Shown: piece by piece, positions 1 through 9,299 of the stretch
How the letters are laid out: every line of letters starts with the position of its first letter
Position numbering within the stretch: the first letter of the stretch is position 1
Made by a program: the position numbers and the translations under genes
DNA from: Phellopilus nigrolimitatus
Taxonomy: Eukaryota; Basidiomycota; Agaricomycetes; Hymenochaetales; Hymenochaetaceae
DNA: 27,763 nucleotides
Reading direction: 5' to 3'
NCBI GenBank assembly: GCA_021029095.1
Contig: JAJOHG010000340.1
Coordinates: 1-27,763 of the forward strand
Notes under the pieces: model-generated
What the model was told of the DNA's origin: nothing
Database searches by the model: none
What the model saw: only the letters and a program-made list of their open reading frames with translations

Positions 1-344
1 GACAGCTGACCAGTCATTGATGGCCAGCAACTTCAGGCTGCCATGGCCAAACTTGCTGTCATCGGCCACGACCCAAACACCCTCATTGACTGCTCCGAGC
101 TCATCCCTATCCCGTCCAACCCGTCGGCAGTGCTGCGGTGTCCGTATTTCTCACAATGTTCAATGACATAGCAATGTTCTGATTGTTTTATTCCAACAGT
201 TTCCCGGCCGGAACAGGACCGGAAGATGTCGAGCAGGCCTGCGCTGCGACGGCTTTCCCGACATTGCAAGCTGCTGCCGGCGAGGCGACGATAATTCCAG
301 AGTGTCCCGACGGTGACATTAACCTTGCCGACTGCCCGTCTTAA
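1..344 (+). pseudogene. 3' end of a class II (manganese-type) peroxidase gene, frameshifted
   Basis: The window opens on an intron acceptor (GACAG, ending at 5). Exons are 6-139 and 200-344, with an intron at 140-199 (GTCCGT...ACAG). The last exon ends in PECPDGDINLADCPS and a stop, nearly the same as the end of the intact peroxidase at 3618-4918. Intron positions and phases also match that gene, and the two share the sequence just after the stop (TAATTGAGA). The penultimate exon does not read through. One base is missing near 34 (in a short C run, at the codons for N-F-Q-A), and another near 120-121 (in a C run, before the V-G-S-A-A-V segment). Between these points the frame reads well as peroxidase (AMAKLAVIGHD, DCSELIP). 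The protein would be the distal C-terminal part of a secreted heme peroxidase. Either this copy is a decaying paralogue or both gaps are homopolymer sequencing errors. The other genes in the window carry no comparable errors, which favours real decay. Confidence 0.75.
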
Positions 345-1012
345 TTGAGAGAAAAGCGTAGATTCTTTTGGGATTTTCTGAAGTGTCATTGTATGTAGTT
401 GTTGTAACATGGAGCGCTATTTACTGTAATCCTATGGTCATTTGCTCAAACGAATTTTGGGAGGTTAATGTTTTCATCAACGCTAGTGAGCACGTCGCTT
501 ATGTAAGCCCATGTAAGCACGCTGTTTTTCATCAGTCGGAATGGCACACATAAGCATTGTCTATGCCCCATTTTCCTGCAATGTTTTCGCGTTGTGAATC
601 ACGAACTCTAGGGATTCAAATACTCGACGCCATGCAGAGGCCATGAGTTTGCCTACTTTCGGGTGATCATCACCTATACTTAGAAAAGACGCCACTCAAT
701 CAACACGAGGCGCCTTCCATCGCGAACAACGATGACACACACCCCGAAAGTTACTCAAAAAAAACATAGATGGCTCGTTTTTCTCTTTCAGAGGTAGCCG
801 CGCGCCTGGCTTGCTTGCTGGGAGGGCGTGCCTTTTCGTACTGGGGCCACGAGCATCTTGACGCGCCGAAAGCTATAAGGACCAAGGTCCAGAGTTCTCC
901 ACGTTGATTTGTATACTAAAGTCCTATTATCGGCTATACAAGTTCCTGTCCTGGTTGCGCTCTTACTTCAACAGCAGCTCTGACCTGCCGGACTGCGAAC
1001 AAACGAGTAATT
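345..1012. other. Intergenic: peroxidase 3' flank and GH16 promoter
   Basis: There is no convincing coding sequence. Short open frames lack splice partners or recognisable motifs. The left part is the 3' flank of the broken peroxidase and the right part must hold the promoter of the GH16 gene. An A-rich run (AAAAAAAA near 757) and a TATA-like site at 874-879 are the only marks seen. Confidence 0.6.
874..879 (+). promoter_or_regulatory. Putative TATA box of the GH16 gene
   Basis: TATAAG within GCTATAAGGACC lies about 135 bases upstream of the GH16 start codon, a normal distance for a fungal gene with a leader of roughly 100 bases. This is inferred from position and sequence only. Confidence 0.4.
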
Positions 1013-2504
1013 ATGCGGAAAGACTGGGCTTGTGCGTTACTTGCAGTCCTCGCAGCGTTGAAGATCTGCAGTGCGTACGAGATTGTGCGAGAATATGCAG
1101 GATCGACATTTTTCGACGGTTGGGACTTCTACGGGTCTTGGGACAATCTGACGCTTGGTGCGTGTATCTGCTGTCCGTCTTTCTGCTTTCTATGATATGC
1201 TTATAGAGCTTGCAGGAGACGTCTGGTGGCTTGACGAGCAGAACGCGACCCAGCAGGGTCTCGTGTACGTGAACGGTGTAGGCAATGCTGTTATTCGCGT
1301 CGATAATACGAGCACGGTCCCGTTCAATGAGAAGCGCAACTCCGTTCGTATCACAACGCATGACTTTTACAATTATGGCAGCCTGTGGATTATCGATCTC
1401 TTGCATATTCCTTTCGGGTGCTCCGTGAGTCGTTGTGTTACTTATTCTCTCTTTTTTTTTTTTTTGAAATAGACTTATCTCGCTATAGGTCTGGCCTGCG
1501 TTCTGGAGTATGGGCGCGTTATGGCCAGCTGGCGGCGAGATCGATATCATAGAAGGTATTAATCGACAGAGTGCGAACCAGATGGCACTGCATACGACCG
1601 AAGGTTGCTTCCATTCGACGCCTCTTGACCAGATTGGCCAGTCTGCTGGCCTTGGCGCGGGCAATGTCGGTGGCACAGGGCTCAGTTCAGATGGTCAAAA
1701 CGCCAGCGATTGCTCTACGGGCGCGGGCTGTGCGGTTGCAGAGACAAAAACGGCGAGCTTTGGAAGCGCTTTAGCCTCGGGAGGCGGCGGTGTGTGGGCA
1801 ACCCAGTTTGATGTAGCTGGTGTCTAGTAAGTTTGGCGTTGTTCATTTTTCTTTTTCTTTCTTTTCTTTCTTCTGGGAATCCGATCTGAAGCTTTTGTGG
1901 TTAGTATATGGTACTGGCCTCGTTCACAAGTCCCAGTTTCGATCACGGATGCGGCATCCGCGTCTTCGGTTGATCTTTCGGATTGGGGTTCGCCTAGCGC
2001 GAGTTATCCAAATACTTCGTGCACGATGGAGGATTTCTTCACACCCCAACAATTGGTGCTTGATATCACATTATGCGGCAATTGGTTAGTACCGAATTTA
2101 GGTTGCAATAATCGACCGTCGTTGATGTGCTGCATCAATTTTGTAGGGCCGGCCTTGGAGCCGTATACAACGCCTCGTGCGCAAGCTCTGGTCCGACAGG
2201 CTTATGTGTAAGTCTCTTCATTTCCCTTCCCAACCTTGCTTAAGTTCATTCTGAACAGTATACAAATAACGTCGTAGGCGACGGCTCTGATTACGATAAT
2301 GCCTACTTCGAGATCAACTATCTGCGAGCGTACACCACCCCCGTACCAGGTCCGAGCGCAGCTCTTGACTCTTCACCCACTGCCTCAAGTACGAACTCAA
2401 GCAGTGGCGCGGAAGAGAACCGTACGCAGCGAATCGAGTGGTTTGTCTATGCGTGGATCAGTCTTATCTTAGGTGTACTGTTGGGCGGGCTAGCTATTTT
2501 CTAG
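1013..2504 (+). CDS. GH16 beta-glucanase (endo-1,3(4)-beta-glucanase type), membrane-tailed
   Basis: Six exons (1013-1157, 1216-1424, 1489-1826, 1905-2084, 2147-2207, 2259-2504) give 392 aa. The family hydrolyses beta-1,3 or mixed beta-1,3/1,4 glucans at the cell wall. Residues 1-20 form a signal peptide. GWDFYGSWDNLTLGDV follows, the usual N-terminal part of fungal GH16 proteins. Exon 3 carries WPAFWSMGALWPAGGEIDI and then IEG, which contains the catalytic E-x-D-x-x-E with E135 as nucleophile, D137 and E140 as acid/base. The end of the catalytic domain is NAYFEINYLRAYTT. After it comes a Ser/Thr-rich linker and a hydrophobic C-terminus (about the last 20 residues), so the enzyme is probably held at the membrane or wall. 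Start chosen because it opens the signal peptide. It lies between two oppositely oriented peroxidase copies. The exact substrate cannot be told from sequence. Confidence 0.9.
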
Positions 2505-3617
2505 TCTTTCGCGGGGGGGGGTTCTTTTTTCTTTCGTTTCGCTTTAGATTACTGTCGGCCCACGCTCTCCGTCCCTGCTTTTTGTCGTAATGCTTTGCGA
2601 AGGACATACATATTGCACATAGCACATGTTGCGTACTTCGTGCCCTCATTGGCTGTTATTGTTCTGTTTTGTTTTTATTCACGATTTTGACGAACATATG
2701 ACAGAGACGACATTTGTAACATGCTGTATTTTATCCCCTATGTTATTAGACAGTTGGCTGGACCGAACTACCTAACAACATGCTTACCTTATTTCATAGA
2801 CTAGACTAAGATTTCCGTGAGATACACGAATGCGTGTGCCAACCAGGCGCTTTCTTCTTACCTGGCGTAAGGAAGGGTGCCCTCTGTGCACGTCGACACG
2901 CAAAGAGACTCGGCTCATCGTGACGGTGAACGACTCGTAATTCCTTTTTTCCATCATGCTTGTTCAAACATCATCCAGACTTTGCACCGTCCAGAATAAA
3001 GCCCTCCTTCAGTACCTAGTTGTTGGAATGACGAGCTCAATCGTTGCGTCATCTTTGTTTTTTTGTTTTTTTTATCAGTCCGTAGAGTATAAGTAGTCTT
3101 CGTCTCACTGCTTCGAATTCACTAAGCTACGACAAATCACAACACTAGTTCAACTTACAGGTTCTGTTGACTTAGATAGGTATCGGTTGGGATACCCTGA
3201 TGCTAGCTCGAGCGGCAGCTTCAAATTGGCATGGAACGTATGAGCTTAGTCATATATATATTTCTCCAGAAAAGACGTAGAGTCCGAGGACTACATACAA
3301 CTGGGAAATTGCTTACCTCCACATTGTATTTTTGTTTTATGGATCCTTCCTTAAACCACTAGACCCGAGCACTTTAGATTGAGCATGATACTGGAAAATA
3401 TTTTCTGTAATGACAAAACTTTTTCTCTGCATTTTTCTCAACCGGAACCGAGTCACAACAACGTCCTGATACTTATCTGAACAAATGAATACATAGAGGT
3501 CAAACGACACTATACACTGAAAGCGATACATAAGTTACGAGGTCAAATAATAGCTGAAAAAAGGATTCGAATACAAGCGGTCAATATAATTTTTCATCAG
3601 CGAGACCTTTTTCTCAA
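2505..3617. other. Intergenic between convergent GH16 and peroxidase genes
   Basis: This 1.1-kb stretch holds the 3' flanks of two convergent genes. It begins with a G-homopolymer (about 2512-2521) followed by T-rich sequence. Near 3087-3092 there is an isolated TATAAG followed by pyrimidine-rich sequence. That resembles a core promoter, but the only frame behind it (3231-3362, 43 codons) shows no coding character. No RNA gene was recognised. Confidence 0.55.
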
Positions 3618-4918
3618 TTAAGAAGGGCAGTCAGCAAGGTTGAGATCACCGTCAGGGCACTCTGGGATCTGCGTCGCCTGACCGGTGGCAACTTGCAGCG
3701 TCGGGAACGCCTCCTGGCAGACCAGCTGGAGGTCCTCCGGTCCTGTGCCAGCGGGGAAGCTGCAAAGATGGAAGCAATCACATTAATGTAAAATTCAACA
3801 CCTTTTTTAGACAGACGTACACAGCAGCGGTGCCGACGGGTGCAATAGGCTCGGGGATAAGCTCTGAGCAGTCAACGAGCATATTGGTGTTGTGGCCGAC
3901 GACTGCAAGTCTTGCCATGACCGCCTGGAAGTTGCTCATCATCAGCTGTTGGTCAGCTGTCCACAAAAGCAAATTAGAATCGGGTTCTCAAAGGGAAAAT
4001 ACTATGATAAACACGCACCGACCATGGACTGCCATTCGCAGGCCGTACGTGTAGAGCGAGCGATTGCGAAGTCCGACTGGAGTCGCATCTCACCAGAAGC
4101 AGGAAGGGGCGAGTCGACTTCCGCACCATCGCTATTATTGACACCGAAGGGGACGCCGGTGCCCGCGAGTAACACTTCAAGGAAGATTTGTGGGTCGAAC
4201 GTGAATGGCGTGGTGTCGAATGGGACCGCTTGGTGGCCGGGGACTAGCGTATCTGAACGCGCGATAGTGTGGCTCGCGAGGAGGTGGACCGTCTCCGCAT
4301 CAGAGAAACCGGCGTCCTCCATGCGCTCGAATATCATATCCACTGGGCTCTGAGGCAAGGGAACGGTGCCGTCACTAGCTGGGAAGGTCGCGTTCGGGCG
4401 GCCCGCAAGAAACTGCAGCTGCGGCGCACCCGGGCAGTTCGTGATGCCGAGTGCGCCGGCGAACTGGATGAGGTCTCCCGCGGTGACATCGTGACGCGTC
4501 AGGAATGGTGCGAGCGCGTCCACGGAGTCGTCTATACCCGCGTTTGCTACAAAATTGGTTTCGATGTCTGCGAAAATGATCATCGAGCCATCAGCCCCGG
4601 TGCCGTTGAATTGGTCAGACCCGGAGAACCCGATGGCGTCGTGGAACGTCAACCGAAGTGATTCGTGCACATCTTCACCGCACGTGTTGTTAAAGAGATT
4701 GGTCTGCAGATCATCGCGAAGAGCGAAGAACGCGCAACACTGCCGGACACGAGCCGTCATGAACATTAGATATATAAGAATGGAAATATCAAGAACAAAA
4801 TACGGACCGCCGCATTGGTTGCTGTGTTAACACCATCGGGGCAGGTGACGCGCTTGTAGTTGGCAGCGCTGGCGAAGATGGCCAAAGCAAGAGCAGCGGT
4901 AGCGAGTTTGAACACCAT
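3618..4918 (-). CDS. mnp: Manganese peroxidase (class II fungal peroxidase, short type)
   Basis: Four exons on the minus strand (4918-4808, 4739-4019, 3956-3821, 3759-3618) give 369 aa. The secreted heme enzyme uses H2O2 to oxidise Mn(II) to Mn(III), which attacks lignin. The start opens a signal peptide ([18 protein letters not shown]) followed by a KR-type processing site. [19 protein letters not shown] supplies Mn ligands E59 and E63, distal R66 and H70. [11 protein letters not shown] supplies proximal heme ligand H194 and third Mn ligand D200. Spacing fits the known Phanerochaete enzyme (Glu to Glu +4, Glu to His +7, His to Asp +6). Where lignin or versatile peroxidases carry the surface tryptophan, this protein has H189, so a plain manganese peroxidase is expected. 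The C-terminus is short, without the long MnP tail. It is an inverted paralogue of the broken copy at the window start. Confidence 0.93.
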
Positions 4919-4995
4919 GGCTAGAGGCGGGCAGATGCGAGTACAGAGCAAAAGACTCGAAGTTGAGTGCCGAACACAACAGAACTCGCAAGCAC

Positions 4996-5002
4996 TTTTA
5001 TA
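4996..5002 (-). promoter_or_regulatory. TATA box of the manganese peroxidase gene
   Basis: On the minus strand the sequence reads TATAAAA, about 80 bases upstream of the start codon. This is a strong match to the TATA consensus and at the usual distance for secreted peroxidase genes. Confidence 0.65.
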
Positions 5003-5210
5003 GGTGTTCTTGCTCGCCTTGCATGTATCCAGAACACTCAGCGAAAATTGCCGGGAAATGTCAAGTATAGCTGAGAAACAATGTTATGGACGCGCTGTTT
5101 CCCATCGATGTGATTGCCCGCCGTAACTGTTCAGCCATTCAGATTCCAGCTCATACAAATCGAGGAACATCGTGTTTCAAGCGCGAGGGAGCCTCTGAGA
5201 ATGCGGGAGC

Positions 5211-5217
5211 GAGCGCA
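5211..5217 (-). promoter_or_regulatory. Putative metal response element (MRE-like)
   Basis: On the minus strand this reads TGCGCTC, matching TGCRCNC, the heptamer described upstream of manganese-inducible peroxidase genes. It lies about 295 bases upstream of the start codon. A single match is weak evidence, since the motif is expected about once per kilobase on either strand. Confidence 0.3.
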
Positions 5218-5236
5218 GATCAAGAAAATATTAGGA

Positions 5237-5243
5237 TGCACGC
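5237..5243 (+). promoter_or_regulatory. Putative metal response element (MRE-like), opposite orientation
   Basis: TGCACGC matches TGCRCNC on the plus strand, 20 bases beyond the first copy. The pair within 33 bases is more suggestive than either alone. Role in manganese induction is inferred. Confidence 0.3.
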
Positions 5244-5847
5244 ATCACCGTGGGTTCAGTTTACTGCGTCTAATCGCAGACAGCGACGCAGGCGCTACTG
5301 CATGCTGAGTGCCAGCCAATCGAGTGCCAGCGGTCTCGTAGTGGCGCGAGAGGTCAGAAGTCGAATTGCACGAGGAGAGGTGCAAATACCGACCCAGAGA
5401 TGAGGATTTGGACGGCGCGTGGGGGATTAGAGCCACCGCAGGCTGGTCCAAACTCACCGCGCAAAGGAAAATGTGTCTTTGGCTGGGTCTCTGAGCGTCA
5501 GGATCATGAGGCCGGATTGTTTTCGAAGATTTATAACTGTCGAGAATGCAAGGCACGGAAGCCATGTGAAGCTAGATGAGCACGACAGGCATCAAATAGC
5601 TGGCCCACGATTCGTGGCCTTTACTACGAGCATATCTCATGTGAGCTGAAAAAAGCACAGAGTCTGGAGTAGAGCTATTCGGAGAAATCCAAAGAGGTGG
5701 CCCGAATCATAAAGAATTTCCTCTGGTAGGCCCGTTGGAGATGGATGTGCATGTAAGTCTAGATCTCAACCTATTAGTAAGCTGACGCGCTCAACAGTAG
5801 GAAAATCTGGGTCTGCAGTTTATGTAGGTCTGCGATCGTATTCACAT

Positions 5848-8800
5848 TCACAATTCGCTACGCAGAGCTCTTAGTGACGTGACGACCTCCGTCACCACAT
5901 TGGTACCAATTCTATCACTAGTAACATGAGACGGTGCCAATCCGACCTCAGCTTCGCCCCTCGAGACAGCTTTACTGACTCGGCTAGTTAGTGTAGCATA
6001 CAGACCAGAAAACTCATCGATGTTGGTAATTAAAGCGTCTAGTTTTCTGGGCACAGAATCAGGCGGCCCGGGGAGGTCGTCAATGATGGAGCGCATTTGT
6101 CGAGGCACGCTATAGTCATCGAAGCCTTGGTGTTGGAGTAACAGAAGACCGATGAGCACAGCAAGGTGCCCACGTAAGAAGTGGAGGTCTGGGTTCTTGA
6201 TGATTACTGTAAGCCATAGCTTCGCGGAGACAAAGTTCTAAAAGTTGCAAACGCACCATATCGTCATCTTCGTTCTTTAGCAGAGATATGTAAACGTTAA
6301 CTATTCCGGAAATAGTATTTATTCCATTTGTACACTGGCATCCAAGAAGACAGCCTTTTTGCCCTTCGCAGGATGTATCGAACACTGATGTCGACACCAA
6401 AATATTTGGACGGGCGAAGAAAATTATTAATAGGTAAAAGCAGGCTTATTTGGAAAACGCACTCAGAATCTGCAAACGCGACGCCATGTCACGCCTCGCT
6501 TGCACCAAGTTGGTCAGAAGAGCGAGAGCCAAACACAGACAATCCATCGACCGGACGAAACCGTCTTCCTCGTTACTGTCAGAAGCGATCTTCTTTGAGT
6601 TTAGGCGCAGGATCTTGCGGTGGGAGATCATAATACGGCGGACTATGGTTGGAAGAGTATATGGGTTTAACGAGATAGCTTTGCTCCAAGACGGACTACC
6701 GTTTGTCAGGTTGATGAGCACACGGAAGGCGAGTTCCGCGCAACGTTTGGCTGCAAGACAGTCAAAATAAAGGTTGAAAATAACAAACGGAAGGAGTCAC
6801 CTTGAGAGCGAAGAGTGTCAAACTCGGAGGTCCGGTCGATAATGTCCGTGACAGCCGTCAAAGCGACCAGTCCTCCGGGTAGCACATCGTACACACGCTG
6901 CAAATCGGCCTTCGATAGGCTCGGCGCATTTTCGGCGTCTCCCGTTTCTATAAGGTATAAATCCAGAATGACCAAGCAGTTGTGGACGTGTTTGAAGCAA
7001 AGCTTTTCGTGGGAAGCAGAATTGCTAGCTGCGTCAGGGAAAAGAGGCAAACCGGATTTAAATGCGGAGAGGCGGCCGGAGACTTCGGCGAGGTCCCCTA
7101 CGACACTATCTATGATAACTGCCATATGTGAGAGCGCCAATGAAGGAACGGCAGAGAGGACGTTCGACAGAAGAAGCCGAATAGATACCTGAAGTAATGC
7201 ACGTTAGATACTATTCGAAAAAATAAGCTTCACTATTCACTTGACAGATTTTTTGCCCAGCACTTGTGCTGCGAGACATCATACCGCGTATACGACCCAG
7301 CTGCAATCATGTCCAGTTTATATTTCGACAGAAAGATAAGACGATACAACGCGCAACATACCGTCATCTTCTCTGCTTTAGTTAACCGCAACCTATCCCC
7401 GGACACTCCTGCCATGAGAGGGTCATTCATGGCGTGCATAACCATAAGTCGGACGATTGTTTCAATGAAGTCATCTTTGCTAGCCAGCAATGATACGTCT
7501 CTTGGATCCTCTGACACCAGTGAAGCAAAAGAGCACAGTATCGGATCGAGGACCTTTAAACAAACAGAATGTCAAACGTACATACAGGCACGTCATCACA
7601 GCCGTGCACATACTTTATCGCCGTTTCCCGCCTCGGCACTTCGCAACTGATCCCAGATCTCCGGGAGCAGGCCAGCGGCCTTCGCCTTTTTCCAAAACTC
7701 CTGGTCGCACAGTTTCGAGACAATATCGAGCGCGGAGCTTCTCCGTACGCTCAGGGCACCTGCAGGTTCGAGACCTTCAAACAGATAGCCCACCTCGTCG
7801 AGGAAGCGCCGTGACTCGCCTTTCGATCGGAGGTCCGTTATCGAGGACAGTGGGTTGTAGAGAGCCAGGCCCTCGCCAGAGGAATGGATACTATTATTAT
7901 TGACAGCTTCTGCATCATTCTACGACACAGATAAGCATTTTTTGAACTGTAAAAAAGGTAGGATGACCGTGCACCTCAGAGTTATCCACTCCCCACCGAC
8001 TTCTGAGTTCGGCATAGCTGTCCCTCAAATATTCCTCATCACCTTCGTCAAGAGGATTCTGTTTCATCCCGGGTTCGCTAAGGCGAGAGGCCAGAGATGC
8101 CATTGGTAAAGCAACAAGGAACGAACGAGATTTCCCGGCGTAAGTACGACCTGTGCTCGTTTGCTCTCGCAGCTGCTGAGAACCCGACGCGCTAGGACTG
8201 CCAGATACGTCGCGAGCGCTGATATGTTGCTGGTCAATCACATCCGTAAAGGGATTATGACGACGAGAGGATGGACCAGCTCGGGGCACATTTGCAAAAG
8301 ACTGTGATTTTGGTATAAGCTGGTGTAACGATCTTGAAGGAGAAGACTCTATTGAGCTTTCGGTCCGCGAGCGGGAAAGCATCCTCTTTGCTACTCCGGT
8401 GCTTCTTGGGGAGCCAATATCACGTTGTTGCTGACCACGCGCCTTTCTTTGTGGCGAGACTGCCTCGAATATGTCTGAAAGATCTCGTGGTTTCTTCGTC
8501 GGCGTTGTGAGAAGTGACGGTAAGACATCGCTCGGAGCTGGTGATGTAAGGCTAGTGGCTTTAAGTGAGAGTATAGTTACTGACTGGGTGTAGATTCTCG
8601 AGTTTCATTGACGATTGTAGGTGTACGACTCAGATAATTGCGCGCCGCTGGATTGCCTGCTCTATTCTTCCCTTTGTTGTTGGAAATAGTGCTCTAGAAT
8701 GAAAGTAACAGTAAATATACGGATCCTTCAGTGACGATTATAGCTCACAATCCTTTCCTCCGCCTCTCGAACCGGTGAAGGCGAAACTGAAGGCATTTCA

Positions 8801-9119
8801 ATCAGGAGTCTAGTCGGCGAGTTTGCAACCCGCCACATTGAATTATCGTACCGTTCGAAGTTCGTCCAGCACTCTTCAGGCGTGGCGAGTGTTGTTTCGG
8901 CATCACAGAGAAATTTTCATCAGTGTCTCCTCTGGCATAAGGTTTCGTTATGGCCCTCCTCTTCTTTGGACGCTCGTCGTCGTCGTCGTCGTCGTCGAAC
9001 AAAAGGTTGCTATTATGGCCGTTCCCGCCACCGCCGAGTGACGATGACACTCCGCTAGAAGAGGCTTTCATGGAGTGCCGCCTGCTATATGTTCGTACTG
9101 GTCGCGTTGCCGAAGCCAT
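5848..9119 (-). CDS. WAPL: Wings apart-like protein (cohesin release factor)
   Basis: Eleven exons on the minus strand (9119-8852, 8786-8749, 8693-8585, 8537-7975, 7919-7614, 7553-7362, 7300-7241, 7188-6801, 6750-6463, 6384-6257, 6195-5848) give 895 aa. WAPL, with Pds5, opens cohesin rings and removes them from chromosomes. The N-terminus MASATRPVRTYSRRH carries T-Y-S-R (Y11-R13), like the YSR motif with which animal Wapl contacts Pds5; this also decides the start. Next come a poly-Asp run (D42-D48, coded by a trinucleotide repeat) and a basic stretch. Residues 60-330 are Ser/Pro-rich and probably disordered. The WAPL domain fills about 350-890, with LRSKGESRRFLDEVGYL, SVRRSSALDIVSKLCD and FWKKAKAAGLLPEIWDQLR near its start and CAELAFRVLINLTNG further on. 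The short exon 2 (38 nt) and the 47-nt intron 3 are the least certain parts. The gene is divergent from BIR1. Confidence 0.88.
8974..8997. repeat. Trinucleotide repeat (TCG)8 inside WAPL exon 1
   Basis: Eight TCG units on the plus strand code for the poly-aspartate run of WAPL on the minus strand. Repeat length could vary between strains, changing the acidic run by whole residues without breaking the frame. Confidence 0.85.
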
Positions 9120-9195
9120 CGAGAGAAGGAGAGCAAGTGGAAGCACAAATGCCGGAACTCACAGTTTGTGTCGAATATATGTGACTTGTGTGACA

Positions 9196-9203
9196 TTTCG
9201 CGT
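9196..9203 (-). promoter_or_regulatory. MBF-type site ACGCGAAA
   Basis: The minus strand reads ACGCGAAA, combining the MCB (ACGCG) and SCB (CGAAA) halves. It lies 77 bases from the WAPL start and 97 from the BIR1 start. Function is inferred from motif and place. Confidence 0.4.
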
Positions 9204-9219
9204 CTGTGCGGCACTTCCG

Positions 9220-9225
9220 ACGCGT
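9220..9225. promoter_or_regulatory. MluI cell-cycle box ACGCGT
   Basis: A palindromic MCB core lies 17 bases after the ACGCGAAA site, between the two divergent starts. ACGCGT also occurs by chance in coding sequence elsewhere in the window, so position carries most of the weight. Confidence 0.4.
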
Positions 9226-9299
9226 CCTCATCCACCTTTCGACATCGACATCGACAGTGGTAGCGACAACGACAGCCCATCTCTGTCATCAAGCACAAA

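Larger units (their letters stand above)
4919..5847. other. Manganese peroxidase promoter region and WAPL 3' flank
   Basis: There is no gene in these 929 bases; open frames here lack motifs or splice logic. The part next to the peroxidase holds a TATA box and two metal-response-like heptamers, listed separately. A CCAAT pentamer lies at 5316-5320 on the plus strand. The part near 5700-5847 should be the 3' flank of WAPL. Confidence 0.55.
9120..9299. promoter_or_regulatory. Shared divergent promoter of WAPL and BIR1
   Basis: Only 180 bases separate the start codons of two divergent chromosome-segregation genes, so leaders and promoters must overlap. It contains ACGCGT (MCB core) and TTTCGCGT (reverse ACGCGAAA), both sites of the type bound by the G1/S factor MBF in other fungi. 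Near 9241-9275 there is a GACATC/GACAAC-like purine-rich repeat. No TATA box was seen. Confidence 0.6.

Noticed and set aside
1011..1676. 221-codon open frame on the minus strand across the GH16 gene
   Set aside because: It runs antisense through two GH16 introns and three exons whose sense frames carry the catalytic motif; its own sequence shows no motif.
3087..3362. TATAAG followed by a 43-codon frame (3231-3362) between GH16 and the peroxidase
   Set aside because: The frame has no motif, poor codon character and no splice partner; the TATA-like site alone is not enough to call a gene.
4494..4499. ACGCGT inside a peroxidase exon as a regulatory site
   Set aside because: It lies in coding sequence, and such hexamers are expected several times by chance in a window of this size.
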